Both the position numbers and the translations under genes were made by a program. This document shows, in pieces, positions 44,672 through 53,661 of a stretch of DNA of 64,000 nucleotides. Source of the DNA: Hoeflea sp. IMCC20628 (GTDB taxonomy: Bacteria > Pseudomonadota > Alphaproteobacteria > Rhizobiales > Rhizobiaceae); contig NZ_CP011479.1 of the NCBI RefSeq assembly GCF_001011155.1, positions 2,622,501 to 2,686,500 of the forward strand. Reading direction: 5' to 3'. Numbering within the stretch: the first letter of the stretch is position 1; each line of letters opens with the position of its first letter. The notes beneath the pieces are model-generated. The model worked only from the letters and a program-made list of their open reading frames with translations. It did not search any database and was not told the DNA's origin.

Positions 44672-45847
44672 ATGATTTTTGTCAGCACTGCCAGAAATGG
44701 CGACCGCGTCGAGTACCGCGATAGCAAGCGCTGGCTGTGGATCCTGTCGGTGTTGTCGCCGGCACTACCGGGACTGGGCGCCGTGGCCTATCTGGCGAGC
44801 GGCAATCCCTGGTGGGTCCTCGTTCCCATCGTGTTTTATTACGGCGTCTTTGTCGGCGCGGACCATCTGGTTGGTGTCGATCCGAACAACCCGCCCGAAG
44901 AGGTGGTCGAGGCCATGGCCGCGGACAACTACTACCGGGTGTTGCTGTTTTTGTCGGTGCCGGTGTTCTGGTTCTCGTTGCTGGCCTGCGCCATTGCCGC
45001 GGGACAACCCGGCACGCCGTTTCTGGCATGGCTGGGGCTCTGCATCGGCGCCGGTGTGAGTTCGGGCACGGCGATCACCATAGGCCATGAACTGGGGCAC
45101 AAGCCCTCGCGTCTTGACCAATGGGGTGCGAAATTCGCCAATGCCTGCTCCGGCTACGGGCATTTCAGCATCGAGCACAATCGCGGCCATCATGTGCATG
45201 TGGCGACGCCGGAAGACCCGGCATCGGCCCGGCTCGGCGAAAGTCTGTGGCGGTTTTCACTGCGCGAGATTCCGGGCACGGCGGTGCGCGGCTGGCACAT
45301 GGAGCGGGCACGGCTCGAGCGCAAGGGCTTGCCGTTCTGGCATTGGCGCAACGACATTCTGCAATGCTACGCCATCACGGTGGTGGCCGACGTGGCCCTG
45401 ATCGCAGCCTTTGGCTGGACCATGGTGCCGTTCTTGTTGCTGCACAATCTGATCGGCTGGTTTCACCTGACCGTAGCCAATTATATCGAGCATTACGGGC
45501 TCAAGCGCGATCTCAAACAGGACGGGCGCTATGGGCCTTGCGAGCCGCGGCATTCCTGGAACACCAACCACATCATCACCAATCTGATGCTGTTTCATTT
45601 GCAGCGCCATTCCGACCATCACGCCAATCCGTTGCGGCCCTATCAGGCGCTGCGCTCGTTTGACGATCTGCCGACGCTGCCGTCGGGCTATCCCGGTACG
45701 TTTCTGCTCGCGGCAGTACCGGCTTTGTGGTTTCGGGTGATGGATCCAAAGGTGATGGCATGGGCCGGGGGTGATCTGGACAAGACCAATCTCGATCCGG
45801 CGAGGGCGGCAGATTACCGGGCCAGATGGAGCCCGGCTGCGGCATGA
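44672..45847 (+). CDS. alkB: alkane 1-monooxygenase (AlkB)
   Basis: A 391-residue integral-membrane diiron enzyme that hydroxylates the terminal carbon of n-alkanes. All histidine boxes of the family are present: HELGHK (about residue 141), EHNRGHH (about 167), NYIEHYGL (about 270) and LQRHSDHHANP (about 310). Helices flank the boxes. It needs rubredoxin and a reductase, which are not seen in the window, so partners must be elsewhere. ATG 44672 follows GGAGG by 7 bases. Its stop overlaps the following HD gene (ATGA), forming a coupled operon. Confidence 0.92.
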   Translation: MIFVSTARNGDRVEYRDSKRWLWILSVLSPALPGLGAVAYLASGNPWWVLVPIVFYYGVFVGADHLVGVDPNNPPEEVVEAMAADNYYRVLLFLSVPVFWFSLLACAIAAGQPGTPFLAWLGLCIGAGVSSGTAITIGHELGHKPSRLDQWGAKFANACSGYGHFSIEHNRGHHVHVATPEDPASARLGESLWRFSLREIPGTAVRGWHMERARLERKGLPFWHWRNDILQCYAITVVADVALIAAFGWTMVPFLLLHNLIGWFHLTVANYIEHYGLKRDLKQDGRYGPCEPRHSWNTNHIITNLMLFHLQRHSDHHANPLRPYQALRSFDDLPTLPSGYPGTFLLAAVPALWFRVMDPKVMAWAGGDLDKTNLDPARAADYRARWSPAAA

Positions 45848-46428
45848 CGGAGCCACGGCTTCCCTCGCCTGAGCGGATCAAGGCCGTTCTGACATTTCTG
45901 GATGAGACCAACCGGCTCAAGGACACGCTGCGCAGCGGTCACACGCCCGAGGGTCGGCAGGAAAGCACAGCCGAGCACAGCTGGCGGCTCTCTTTGCTGG
46001 TGATCCTGTTTGGCGACGAGATGGAAGGCGTCGACCTTCTCAGGCTTATCAAGATCTGCATCGTCCACGATCTTGGCGAAGCAATTTCGGGAGACGTTCC
46101 GGCCATTGATCAACGCGTTGGAGATGACCGCGCCGCGCGCGAACGTACCGATTTGCAGACGCTGTGCGGGTCCCTGCCTGACGACTTGAAAGCCGAGATA
46201 TTGGCGCTGTGGGACGAGTATGCCGAAGCCAGAACGCCCGAAGCGGTGCTGGCCAAGGGGTTCGACAAGATCGAGACCATGCTGACCCACTCGACCGGCA
46301 AGAACCCGGATGATTTCGATTATCGCTTCAATCTGGGTTACGGGCTGCCGGCTACCAACCGCCATCCGTTGCTTGCAGCGATCCGGGCGCAGGTCGATGA
46401 CCGCACCCGCCGGCTTGACCGCGGCTGA
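45844..46428 (+). CDS. HD-domain phosphohydrolase
   Basis: A 194-residue HD-domain protein of the YfbR/HDDC2-like nucleotidase group. The metal-binding residues are in ESTAEHSWRLSLLV (His of helix 1), CIVHDLGEAISGDVPA (HD pair) and the later DKIETMLTH segment. The likely activity is 5'-deoxynucleotidase on dNMPs. It overlaps alkB by 4 bases and is followed 17 bases later by the phosphatase gene, so the three form one transcript. Confidence 0.85.
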   Translation: MTEPRLPSPERIKAVLTFLDETNRLKDTLRSGHTPEGRQESTAEHSWRLSLLVILFGDEMEGVDLLRLIKICIVHDLGEAISGDVPAIDQRVGDDRAARERTDLQTLCGSLPDDLKAEILALWDEYAEARTPEAVLAKGFDKIETMLTHSTGKNPDDFDYRFNLGYGLPATNRHPLLAAIRAQVDDRTRRLDRG

Positions 46429-46445
46429 ACCGGACCAGGAGAACC

Positions 46446-47015
46446 ATGCACGTTTTCTCCGATTTCATCTTTGTGCGGCACGGCGAAACCGACTGGAATG
46501 CGTCTGGCCTGTTTCAGGGCCGCACCGACATCGCGCTCAATGCCAATGGCGTGCGTCAGGCCCACCGCGCGGCTCAACGGCTGAAAACACTTGATATCAG
46601 CAAGATTGTCAGCAGCCCGCTGTCACGCGCAATCGACACAGCCGCGATCATTGCAAGGGCCATGAACCTGACGACAAAAACGGACGACAATCTGATCGAG
46701 TGCGATTTCGGCTCACTGGAGGGGCAGTCCATCCGGGAGGCCATGACCCACCACGACATCACCCGGCTTGAACAACTGGCCGAAATTCTGCCCGAGGATG
46801 GCGAGCAATGGGCGGATGTGCGTGCACGATCTCTAGCGGCGCTCACCGGGTTGCTGCTGCCACGCATGGCGGCGCTCACGGTTCTTGTCGGCCATGACGC
46901 GGTGCTGCAGGCGATCTCGGAGCAATTGTGCGGACACTGGTTCAAGAGCCAGCACGCGACACCCTATCTGTTTGCCTTGAGCGACGGGAGCTGGGCGCGA
47001 ACGGAACTATCTTAA
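46446..47015 (+). CDS. histidine phosphatase-family protein
   Basis: A 189-residue member of the histidine phosphatase superfamily. The catalytic RHG box is FVRHGETDWNASGLFQGRTD; the later SSPLSRAIDTA and the second histidine in VLVGHDAVLQAI complete the active site. Related to phosphoglycerate mutase-like and alpha-ribazole phosphatase proteins; the substrate is not predictable. The stop is 13 bases before the end of the convergent LysE gene. Third gene of the alkB operon. Confidence 0.85.
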   Translation: MHVFSDFIFVRHGETDWNASGLFQGRTDIALNANGVRQAHRAAQRLKTLDISKIVSSPLSRAIDTAAIIARAMNLTTKTDDNLIECDFGSLEGQSIREAMTHHDITRLEQLAEILPEDGEQWADVRARSLAALTGLLLPRMAALTVLVGHDAVLQAISEQLCGHWFKSQHATPYLFALSDGSWARTELS

Positions 47016-47028
47016 GCGGGCACGACGC

Positions 47029-47661
47029 TCAGGGCGTCAGCGGATTGCGGCTGTCGGCGAGTATCTTTGCGCCAATGCCGATGAAGCAGACCCCGGCGGC
47101 ACGTTCGATCCAGTGTTGGGCGTTTTCAAACCGGGCGATCACCGGACGCGATGACATGAACAGCGTCACCAGCGTGTACCAGATCGCTGCACTTGCCATC
47201 ACCAGTCCAACCATCGCCGCCATCACCCACAGCGGCATGGCATCGGTGACCGCGGTGGCAAAGACGCTGGTAAACAGCACGATCGCCTTGGGATTGGTCA
47301 GGGTCACCAGAAAGCCGAAGACCAGCGGATTGCCGGTTCCGGCGTCGTTGCCGCCATCGAGATCAAGTGAGGCGGGCCTGGTCATCAGAAGTCTGATGCC
47401 GAGATAGCCCAGATAGAGCCCGCCACAGATCCGGACCGTCCAGGCCAGCCATTGGTATTCGAGCAGGACGGCGGACAGGCCGATCAGGCTGAGGCCGGCG
47501 TAGAACCCGAGCCCGATGGTCACACCCAGCGTGGTCATCAGACCGGCGCGCGTGCCCCGCGCCATCGACGAACGCACGACGCCGATGAAATCAGGCCCGG
47601 GAAGCATCAGGGCTGGAATGAAAATCGCAAAGACGCTGACAAATGCAAGGGTCCAGTCCAT
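47029..47661 (-). CDS. LysE-family amino-acid exporter
   Basis: A 210-residue membrane protein with six helices, of the RhtB/LysE translocator family. The N-terminal signature is ALMLPGPDFIGVVRSSMARG (the P-G-P-x motif), followed by GTRAGLMTTLGVTIGLGFYA. It likely exports amino acids or related metabolites; substrate unknown. AAAGGAA lies 6 bases before the ATG. Confidence 0.85.
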   Translation of the reverse strand: MDWTLAFVSVFAIFIPALMLPGPDFIGVVRSSMARGTRAGLMTTLGVTIGLGFYAGLSLIGLSAVLLEYQWLAWTVRICGGLYLGYLGIRLLMTRPASLDLDGGNDAGTGNPLVFGFLVTLTNPKAIVLFTSVFATAVTDAMPLWVMAAMVGLVMASAAIWYTLVTLFMSSRPVIARFENAQHWIERAAGVCFIGIGAKILADSRNPLTP

Positions 47662-47692
47662 CGGATTTCCTTTCCGTTTCCGACCATTACGT

Positions 47693-48358
47693 TCAAAGAC
47701 TCATAGCCAGCACGCGGCTGATTTCGGTCAGTGACCGGCCGGATTGCTGCATCCAGATATTGAACGCAGACTGGACGCCAGCCAAGGCCTTTTTCGAGGC
47801 CGGCTGCCTGTCGATGATGCCTTCGGTGATCAGCCGGCCGGTGACGCTTTGCGACAGGATGAAACCGTCCTTGCCCATCGCGCGAAGGCAATAGGGCCCG
47901 GTGGCGCCGCCGAGCCGGCTGCCGCGCTTTTTGAGCAACTCCATCAGGCCGATGAAATCGGTTGACGGCCAATCGGAAATGGCCTTGCCGGCGCTTCCCG
48001 ATTGCGCCGCAAGCGCCTGAACGAAGACCGCGTTTTGCTGGACCGACTTGATCTTGGCGCCATGGCGGATGATGCGTTTATCAGAAACCAGCCGGCCGAA
48101 ATCCTCGTCACTGAGCATGGCGCATCTACCGACATCGAAGCCGTCAAAGGCCGCCTCGAAACCGGGCCACATGTTTTCAACGACCTTCCAGTTGAAGCCG
48201 GCCTGAAACACGCTTCTGGTCATCGCCGCCAGCCAGCGGTCGTCCGGAATGGCAGCCAGTTCCGCGGCAGGTTTTGGGACGCTCAACAGGGCTTCGAGCG
48301 CCTCGGTGCCGCCCTTGCGGGCCGCCGCAATGTCATAAATTTCGTCAAATGACCGCAT
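47693..48358 (-). CDS. DNA-3-methyladenine glycosylase I-like protein
   Basis: A 221-residue HhH-GPD-like glycosylase related to Tag. The region FNWKVVENMWPGFEAAFDGF, the KRIIRHGAKIKSVQQNA strand and PYCLRAMGKDGFILSQSVT match the family, which removes 3-methyladenine from DNA. The usual N-terminal zinc cysteine of Tag is missing, while other relatives also lack it. ATG 48358 follows GGAGGG by 4-5 bases. Confidence 0.78.
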   Translation of the reverse strand: MRSFDEIYDIAAARKGGTEALEALLSVPKPAAELAAIPDDRWLAAMTRSVFQAGFNWKVVENMWPGFEAAFDGFDVGRCAMLSDEDFGRLVSDKRIIRHGAKIKSVQQNAVFVQALAAQSGSAGKAISDWPSTDFIGLMELLKKRGSRLGGATGPYCLRAMGKDGFILSQSVTGRLITEGIIDRQPASKKALAGVQSAFNIWMQQSGRSLTEISRVLAMSL

Positions 48359-48434
48359 GGTGCCCTCCGGAAAAATACGGACCGAGATTAACCGAGCCAT
48401 TGCAGGAATGCGAGGCCGTCGTGGCGGCCTCAGT

Positions 48435-49103
48435 TCAGCCGGCTTTGACAGCAACCCAGATCATGTGGCGCGCACCGCGTTTTTTGGTGCTGGCGCGGGT
48501 CGGCACTTCTTCTACAGAAAAGCCCGCCTGTTTCAGCCGCCTTGTGAAAGCGGCATCGGGCGCCGAAGACCAGACCGAAAAGACGCCGCCGGGAGACAGG
48601 GCCTGATAGGCGGCGGCCAGTCCGGCCGCAGAGTAAAGCGCATCGTTGCCCTGTCGCGTCAGGCCGTCTGGACCGTTGTCGACATCAAGCAGGATGGCGT
48701 CCCAGACGCCGCCGCGGATCAACGCGCCGACATCGCCCTGATGCACCGTGACGCGTGAATCGTCGAGACAGCCACCAAACACCGGCGCCATCGGCCCGCC
48801 CGCCCAGTCTATGACCTGTGGCACAAGTTCAGCGACGGTTATGCGGGCTTCCCCACCCAGAGATTTAAGCGCAGCGCGCAAAGTAAAGCCCATGCCGAGG
48901 CCGCCGATCAGCATGCGCGGACGTGGCCTGCCCTCAAGCTTCTCCGCCGCGAGATTGGCGAGCGCTTCCTCCGATCCGCTCAAGCGGCTGTTCATCAGCT
49001 CATTCGAGCCGAGCATGATCGAGAATTCATCACCGCGGTGCATCAGCCGCAGTTCCACACCGTCATCAAGTTCTACGGCATCAAGCCGGACCCAGGGTAT
49101 CAT
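48435..49103 (-). CDS. spermidine synthase-like methyltransferase-fold protein
   Basis: A 222-residue Rossmann-fold protein. The motif RMLIGGLGMGFTLRAALKSLG is the cofactor loop of class I methyltransferase/spermidine-synthase proteins; ELVPQVIDWA is the acidic motif that binds the cofactor ribose, and WDAILLDVDNGPDGLTRQGN holds the conserved catalytic aspartates. Families with this pattern are often annotated as spermidine synthase, but the short N-terminus makes polyamine synthesis uncertain. Possibly a SAM-dependent methyltransferase. Confidence 0.7.
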   Translation of the reverse strand: MIPWVRLDAVELDDGVELRLMHRGDEFSIMLGSNELMNSRLSGSEEALANLAAEKLEGRPRPRMLIGGLGMGFTLRAALKSLGGEARITVAELVPQVIDWAGGPMAPVFGGCLDDSRVTVHQGDVGALIRGGVWDAILLDVDNGPDGLTRQGNDALYSAAGLAAAYQALSPGGVFSVWSSAPDAAFTRRLKQAGFSVEEVPTRASTKKRGARHMIWVAVKAG

Positions 49104-49139
49104 CGCAATGTCCGTCGCTGTTGTTGCAGTCGCGCTACC

Positions 49140-49454
49140 CTATAACACGATGCTGCCGCGTCGCAGCCACCAGCGCAAAGCAAGCAGAATGCAGAAATTT
49201 AATATGATCCCGGCCAGCAGCAGCGCGAAGCTCCAGACCTCAGCAGCGCCGGTGCTGACGGGATCGACCAGAAAGAACCATGGCATCGCCAACAGCATGG
49301 CGAAGATGGCAGAGAAAGGGTCGGGCTCAAAGCCGGCCAGCCCCAGAACGCCAACAATGGCGAGCGCGAAGGATGCCGCCGCTGCCAATGCGAAACCCCA
49401 GATGATGACGGTCAGAACCCGGGCCAGACCGCCCCGGATCGCACCGCCGCTCAC
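49140..49454 (-). CDS. small membrane protein
   Basis: A 104-residue protein of three membrane helices (about 10-32, 40-62 and 72-92), ending in basic residues (RWWLRRGSIVL). No family is recognised. GTG start at 49454 overlaps the stop of the upstream exported-protein gene by 4 bases (GTGA), which implies co-translation. Confidence 0.65.
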   Translation of the reverse strand: MSGGAIRGGLARVLTVIIWGFALAAAASFALAIVGVLGLAGFEPDPFSAIFAMLLAMPWFFLVDPVSTGAAEVWSFALLLAGIILNFCILLALRWWLRRGSIVL

Positions 49455-49882
49455 TTGTACTCATAGGTGTAGGAGGCGCACATGTCGGCATTGCTGTCTG
49501 GCACATCCTGAGTGTCGAAGACGGCGACGATGGTCAGGCTGTCGTCGGATGCGTCCCCCCAGGCAGCGACATAGGTGACGTCGCCCTGGCCGCAAAGCAG
49601 GTTGTCATTGTTGAGCACCGGATCTGCCGGTGTCTTGACGCTGTAGACCGAGGCACCAACTTCCTCGCCGTCGACCATGAATGTGTCTGCGACCAGTTCA
49701 TCAAATTCCAGCGTCTCGCCGTTTTCAAAGACAATCTCGAAATCATCGAGTTCGATATCACCGGTGATCGCCATGGCAGTGGAGGAGATCGCCGCGAGGC
49801 TGTCGGCAAAGGCCGGCGAACCAGCACAGACAGAAGCGGCGGCAAGCACCAGGGCAATGCCAAACGGGCGGGCGAACATCAT
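49451..49882 (-). CDS. exported protein of unknown function
   Basis: A 143-residue protein with a signal peptide (residues 1-25, cleavage after AFA) and a mature part rich in acidic residues. Segments IELDDFEIVFENGETLEFDE and NNDNLLCGQGDVTYVAAWGD and a C-terminal CASYTYEYK indicate a small beta-rich domain with a disulfide. Function unknown. Two adjacent ATGs (49882 and 49879) lack a good ribosome site. It is coupled to the following membrane-protein gene. Confidence 0.65.
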   Translation of the reverse strand: MMFARPFGIALVLAAASVCAGSPAFADSLAAISSTAMAITGDIELDDFEIVFENGETLEFDELVADTFMVDGEEVGASVYSVKTPADPVLNNDNLLCGQGDVTYVAAWGDASDDSLTIVAVFDTQDVPDSNADMCASYTYEYK

Positions 49883-50109
49883 CGGAGGGCTTTCTCGAAA
49901 ATGGCCGCGAAACGCGACCGTGGGGGAATGATGATAAGGCCGGACCGCAGCCTGCGCAACGGGCAAATGCAGCAGTACCGGCCGCCAGCGTCTTCCAACA
50001 AAGCTCATCCGCGCCGCTCGTATTTACCGGGAATACGAGCCCCACCGACCGCAACCATGACTACGCCCCGGTGATTTCTTGCACCGCGACTAGCCGATAA
50101 ACTTAAGAT

Positions 50110-51588
50110 ATGCCGTGGCATTCCTGTCCTGAGACGGATGCACCGATGCCACAGCGTGGCGATCAGACATGTGAGAAGATGTTGGCAGCAACCCACCAGA
50201 GCACAGCGCCGCAAGCCCATGCCGAGAAGCAGTCGAACCGGCTGGTTCTTGCCTATCAGGCTGCGTGTGTTCTGGTCATGGCAATAGGCCTGTTGTGGGC
50301 CGGTTTCTTTGCCTGGAAGCAGCTATGGACGTTCGCCATCCCGGACATGATCCTGGTCCTGGTGGCTGCTGTGGGCTGGTGGTTGCTCAAGTCCGGCCGG
50401 CTGAATGCCGCATTGATTGTTACGCAACTGGCGCTGCTGATCTTCATCACCTGCTACGCTTTGACGTTTGATCCACCAACAGCAGACATTCCGAGAAACA
50501 CGCATCTGTTTCTGCTGGATATCGCATTGCTCGGCTATATCAACCATCTGCGGGACTCATCGAAAATCCAGCTTGCAATTATCGCTGCCTGCCTTTGCGC
50601 TTTCATCGTACTGGCGAGCACTCCTTATGTGTTTCCCTTCGCTCAGCCCATTTCCAATGAAATTCGCGCCAACGGCGTCTGGGTCAACAGCATCCTGGCA
50701 ACAGCTATATTGTGTGGTGGTATCTACGCCATTCAACGCGAATTCACCCGGCCCAAGGGCTTGGCGCTGGAATTGCGCAATGCGGTTCGCAACGACGAAA
50801 TGGAACTCTATTTCCAGCCGCAGATCGACCATGCCGGGACCATCCACGGGGCCGAAGCGCTGTTGCGCTGGCAGCATCCGCAACACGGCCAGATTCCGCC
50901 GGGCGACTTCATCCCGGTGGCCGAAGACGCCGGCCTGATGCCGCTGCTGGGCGGATGGGTGCTCAACGAGGCCTGCCGCACGCTGGCGCTGTGGAGCGAT
51001 GATCCGGTGCTCGGCAAACTTACCCTCGCTGTCAATGTCAGCGCCAGCCAGTTTCAGCTTGAGGATTTTGAAAGCTCCGTGCTGGAAACATTGCGTATCC
51101 ACCGGGTCGATCCGACACGGCTCAAACTGGAGCTGACCGAAAGCGTTCTGGTCCAGGACCTAGGGTCAACAATCGCGAAGATGCAAAGCCTGCGCGCCAC
51201 CGGCATCACCTTTGCGCTGGATGATTTTGGTACCGGCTACTCGTCGCTGAGCTATCTGCGCCGACTGCCGCTGGATCAGCTCAAGATCGACCGCAGCTTC
51301 GTGCAGGAATCGCTCGAAAGCCAGCGTGGTGCAGCACTGGTCAAGAGCATCGTCCAGCTTGGCATCGATCTCGGTTTCGTGGTTCTGGCCGAGGGCATCG
51401 AGACCCCGGACCAGCACACCTTCCTGCTGGCGTGCGGTTGCCATGAATTTCAGGGATACTTTTTCGGCCGCCCGGTGCCGGAAGCTGCCTTCGCCGCTCA
51501 TGTATGGCAGGCCGCTGCACCTGCTCCGGCGCAGGGCGCGCGGAACCAAGCGCCGGCGGCGCGGACAAAGCGGGCAGCGCGGGGTTAG
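50110..51588 (+). CDS. membrane EAL-domain c-di-GMP phosphodiesterase
   Basis: A 492-residue protein. The N-terminal half (about 46-210) has six membrane helices (an unassigned sensory domain); the C-terminal EAL domain is complete: GAEALLRWQHP (about 247), LAVNVSASQFQ, LELTESVL, FALDDFGTGYSSLSYLRRLP (about 371), QLKIDRSF and GCHEFQGYFFGRPVP. All catalytic residues for hydrolysis of c-di-GMP to pGpG are in place, and there is no GGDEF domain. It likely lowers c-di-GMP, favouring motility over biofilm. ATG 50179 with a partial ribosome site is an alternative start. Confidence 0.88.
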   Translation: MPWHSCPETDAPMPQRGDQTCEKMLAATHQSTAPQAHAEKQSNRLVLAYQAACVLVMAIGLLWAGFFAWKQLWTFAIPDMILVLVAAVGWWLLKSGRLNAALIVTQLALLIFITCYALTFDPPTADIPRNTHLFLLDIALLGYINHLRDSSKIQLAIIAACLCAFIVLASTPYVFPFAQPISNEIRANGVWVNSILATAILCGGIYAIQREFTRPKGLALELRNAVRNDEMELYFQPQIDHAGTIHGAEALLRWQHPQHGQIPPGDFIPVAEDAGLMPLLGGWVLNEACRTLALWSDDPVLGKLTLAVNVSASQFQLEDFESSVLETLRIHRVDPTRLKLELTESVLVQDLGSTIAKMQSLRATGITFALDDFGTGYSSLSYLRRLPLDQLKIDRSFVQESLESQRGAALVKSIVQLGIDLGFVVLAEGIETPDQHTFLLACGCHEFQGYFFGRPVPEAAFAAHVWQAAAPAPAQGARNQAPAARTKRAARG

Positions 51589-51619
51589 GGCATCCTTCGA
51601 TTAGCAGGACGATGCTCCA

Positions 51620-51647
51620 ACCCGGGGCGACAGATGCCGCCCCGGGC
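51620..51647. terminator. GC-rich hairpin after the EAL gene
   Basis: CCCGGGGCG (51621-51629) pairs with CGCCCCGGG (about 51638-51646). No T-run. It is between the convergent EAL gene and the small cysteine-rich ORF and may end both transcripts. Confidence 0.45.
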
Positions 51648-51652
51648 TGGTC

Positions 51653-51793
51653 TCACCAGCCGGACCGTTTGCGGGTTCCGTCCGCAAGCACCCTGCCGCT
51701 GCGCAGGCAATTGGGACAACCCAGGCATTTTGCGGTGAGAATGCGGTCGCAACCGGTTACCGGCGCACGACTGTTGACAACAGGTTTCAACAC
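51653..51793 (-). CDS. 46-residue cysteine-rich protein
   Basis: A short ORF with GTG start at 51793 and a full GGAGG site 7 bases upstream. The start overlaps the last 7 bases of the hemerythrin gene, so translation is likely coupled. The product is VLKPVVNSRAPVTGCDR..., with the cluster KCLGCPNCLRS giving C-x2-C-x2-C and another Cys eight residues before, followed by a basic C-terminus. This could bind iron, zinc or an iron-sulfur cluster. It is too short for standard gene finders, but the ribosome site and position are good evidence. Confidence 0.55.
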   Translation of the reverse strand: MLKPVVNSRAPVTGCDRILTAKCLGCPNCLRSGRVLADGTRKRSGW

Positions 51794-52479
51794 AGCTGCG
51801 CCTCCAACTCGTCCCACTGTCCAAAGGACCAGGGCGCGCCCATCACATTGGCCATGAACCCCCGAAACACGTCACCGGGCATTCCGGCCTTCATGCCGGT
51901 CACCATGTCGATCCGCTCCGGACGGCTGGCTGCGCCGAGCATGGCACGCGAGAACAGCACCATCTTTTCAGGCGCAATGCCGGCAACGATGCGCTCGCGG
52001 ATGCCGGTTATCTCGGCGGCTGAAAAACAGGCCTCGATCTTTGGCATGATCACGGTTTCCTCCTCATGCATATGCTGGAAGTCATCGGCAACGAACAGGG
52101 CAAAACGCTGGTAGAGCCGGCGTAGCCACAGCGGACGATCATGCTCGGCCGCAACCAGTTCACTGGCCAGCAGGCGCAGTTCATCGAAGGCCTCGACATG
52201 ATGGTCGTGGTCTTCACCGGCATGATCGGCAGCCCCCGGCAGGCGCTGGTCGACTACAGTGTGGACCTCGTTGTTCTCATGGGTGAGATGGCTCATGCCC
52301 ATGTCGATGTGATCGCAGAGCTGTCTCACCGTGGAGGCGAGCGCGTTCTCATTGAAGGGATCGAGCTGGCCCAGCGCAATCAGCATGCGGGCGTTTGCAA
52401 GCCGCAGTCCCTTGTGGACAGCGTAATACAGGTCTTCCTTGTCTTCGTGCGAGGACAAGATTTCGGCGTGGGCATTCAT
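51787..52479 (-). CDS. hemerythrin-domain protein
   Basis: A 230-residue cytoplasmic protein with a hemerythrin-like four-helix bundle. Histidine and glutamate ligands of the diiron site can be placed in HIDMGMSHLTHENNEVHT, DHHVEAFDELR and DDFQHMHEEETVIMPKIE. It probably binds oxygen, nitric oxide or iron; the exact partner is unknown. GGAGA lies 5-6 bases before the ATG. It is divergent from the LysR gene at 52603 and followed by the coupled cysteine-rich ORF. Confidence 0.85.
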   Translation of the reverse strand: MNAHAEILSSHEDKEDLYYAVHKGLRLANARMLIALGQLDPFNENALASTVRQLCDHIDMGMSHLTHENNEVHTVVDQRLPGAADHAGEDHDHHVEAFDELRLLASELVAAEHDRPLWLRRLYQRFALFVADDFQHMHEEETVIMPKIEACFSAAEITGIRERIVAGIAPEKMVLFSRAMLGAASRPERIDMVTGMKAGMPGDVFRGFMANVMGAPWSFGQWDELEAQLC

Positions 52480-52602
52480 AGGTCAATCTCCATTTTGGCG
52501 CCGGTCTGGCCGGCTGTTTGAATGGAGCGCGACATAGCGAGAATTTTTCACTTGAAATACCAATCTACTTTGGATTGAGTATCCTGAATTCCGAGACAAT
52601 CC

Positions 52603-53526
52603 ATGGACCAGATCCGGGCGATGAAAGTGTTTCTGCGGGTGGCCGAACGCGGCAGCCTGACGGCTGCCAGTCTCGACCTCGGCCTGTCGCGCGGCGGCGC
52701 CAGCGCCATTATCACCGAACTTGAAAAATATCTCGGCGTGCAGCTGATCGAGCGCACCACCCGCAGCCTTCGGCTGACCGAGGACGGCCAGTTCTATCTC
52801 GACAGGGCCCGCAGCATCACCGAGGCCGTGACCAATCTGGAGAACGAGGTCGGCAGGGCCGAGCGCCAGCCGCGAGGACGGCTCAGGGTGCAGATACCGG
52901 CAGGACTGGCCGCGCTGGCGCTGGCGCCGGCGGTGTCCGATTTTCTCGCCGACTATCCGCTGGTGGATCTGGAGATCCTGTCACGCGACGGCGTGCCGGA
53001 TTTTGTCGGCGACCAGATCGACGCCGCAGTGCTGATCGGCGCCCTGCCGGCCATCGACATCGTGGCGCGGCCTCTGGGCCGCATCCCGTTGAGGACGGTT
53101 GCGGCCCCGCGCTATCTCGAGGCCCAGGGCACACCGGACTCAGCCGCGGATCTGGCGCAGCATTGCTGCATCCCGATCATCTCCTCAATCAGCGGCCGCA
53201 CCGTGCCGTGGCGGTTCCGGATCGACGACGAGGAAACCTCGGTGCCGGTGCACGGACGGGTGGCGTTCGAGACTGCCGCGGCGGCAGTGATCGCAGCCAA
53301 GTGCGGCGTCGGCATCATCCAGCTGGCGAGCTATCTGGTCTTCAAGGAGGTTCGCGCCGGAAACCTGGTCCCGGTGCTCGATCAAATCCGCCCTGGCAGC
53401 AGTGAAATGTTTCTCGCCCATCCCAGACACCGGCTGAAGCCGAAAAAGCTGAAAGTGTTCGAGCAGTTCCTGATCGAGCTGAATCCGAGGACACGGGCGA
53501 AATGGGGCGTGCGGCAGGTTGAGTAA
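52603..53526 (+). CDS. LysR-family regulator
   Basis: A 307-residue LysR regulator. HTH region: MDQIRAMKVFLRVAERGSLT then AASLDLGLSRGGASAIITEL (residues 1-60). The effector domain reads LRVQIPAGLAALALAPAVSDFL and further. A dyad CAATC-TACTTTG-GATTG lies about 45-25 bases upstream of its start, in the gap to the hemerythrin gene. The downstream alkene reductase gene on the same strand is a common target of such regulators. Confidence 0.88.
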   Translation: MDQIRAMKVFLRVAERGSLTAASLDLGLSRGGASAIITELEKYLGVQLIERTTRSLRLTEDGQFYLDRARSITEAVTNLENEVGRAERQPRGRLRVQIPAGLAALALAPAVSDFLADYPLVDLEILSRDGVPDFVGDQIDAAVLIGALPAIDIVARPLGRIPLRTVAAPRYLEAQGTPDSAADLAQHCCIPIISSISGRTVPWRFRIDDEETSVPVHGRVAFETAAAAVIAAKCGVGIIQLASYLVFKEVRAGNLVPVLDQIRPGSSEMFLAHPRHRLKPKKLKVFEQFLIELNPRTRAKWGVRQVE

Positions 53527-53661
53527 TGGACAACGTGGAACCGCATGGCGCAGACGCGCAAGGATTCCAGTTTGCCGGAGCTGGTCAATTCGCTGTGCGG
53601 TCTTGATCCTTGGCATAAATTGCATAGCTGTGAGGTCCCTACACAAAGGACACTTCAGACA

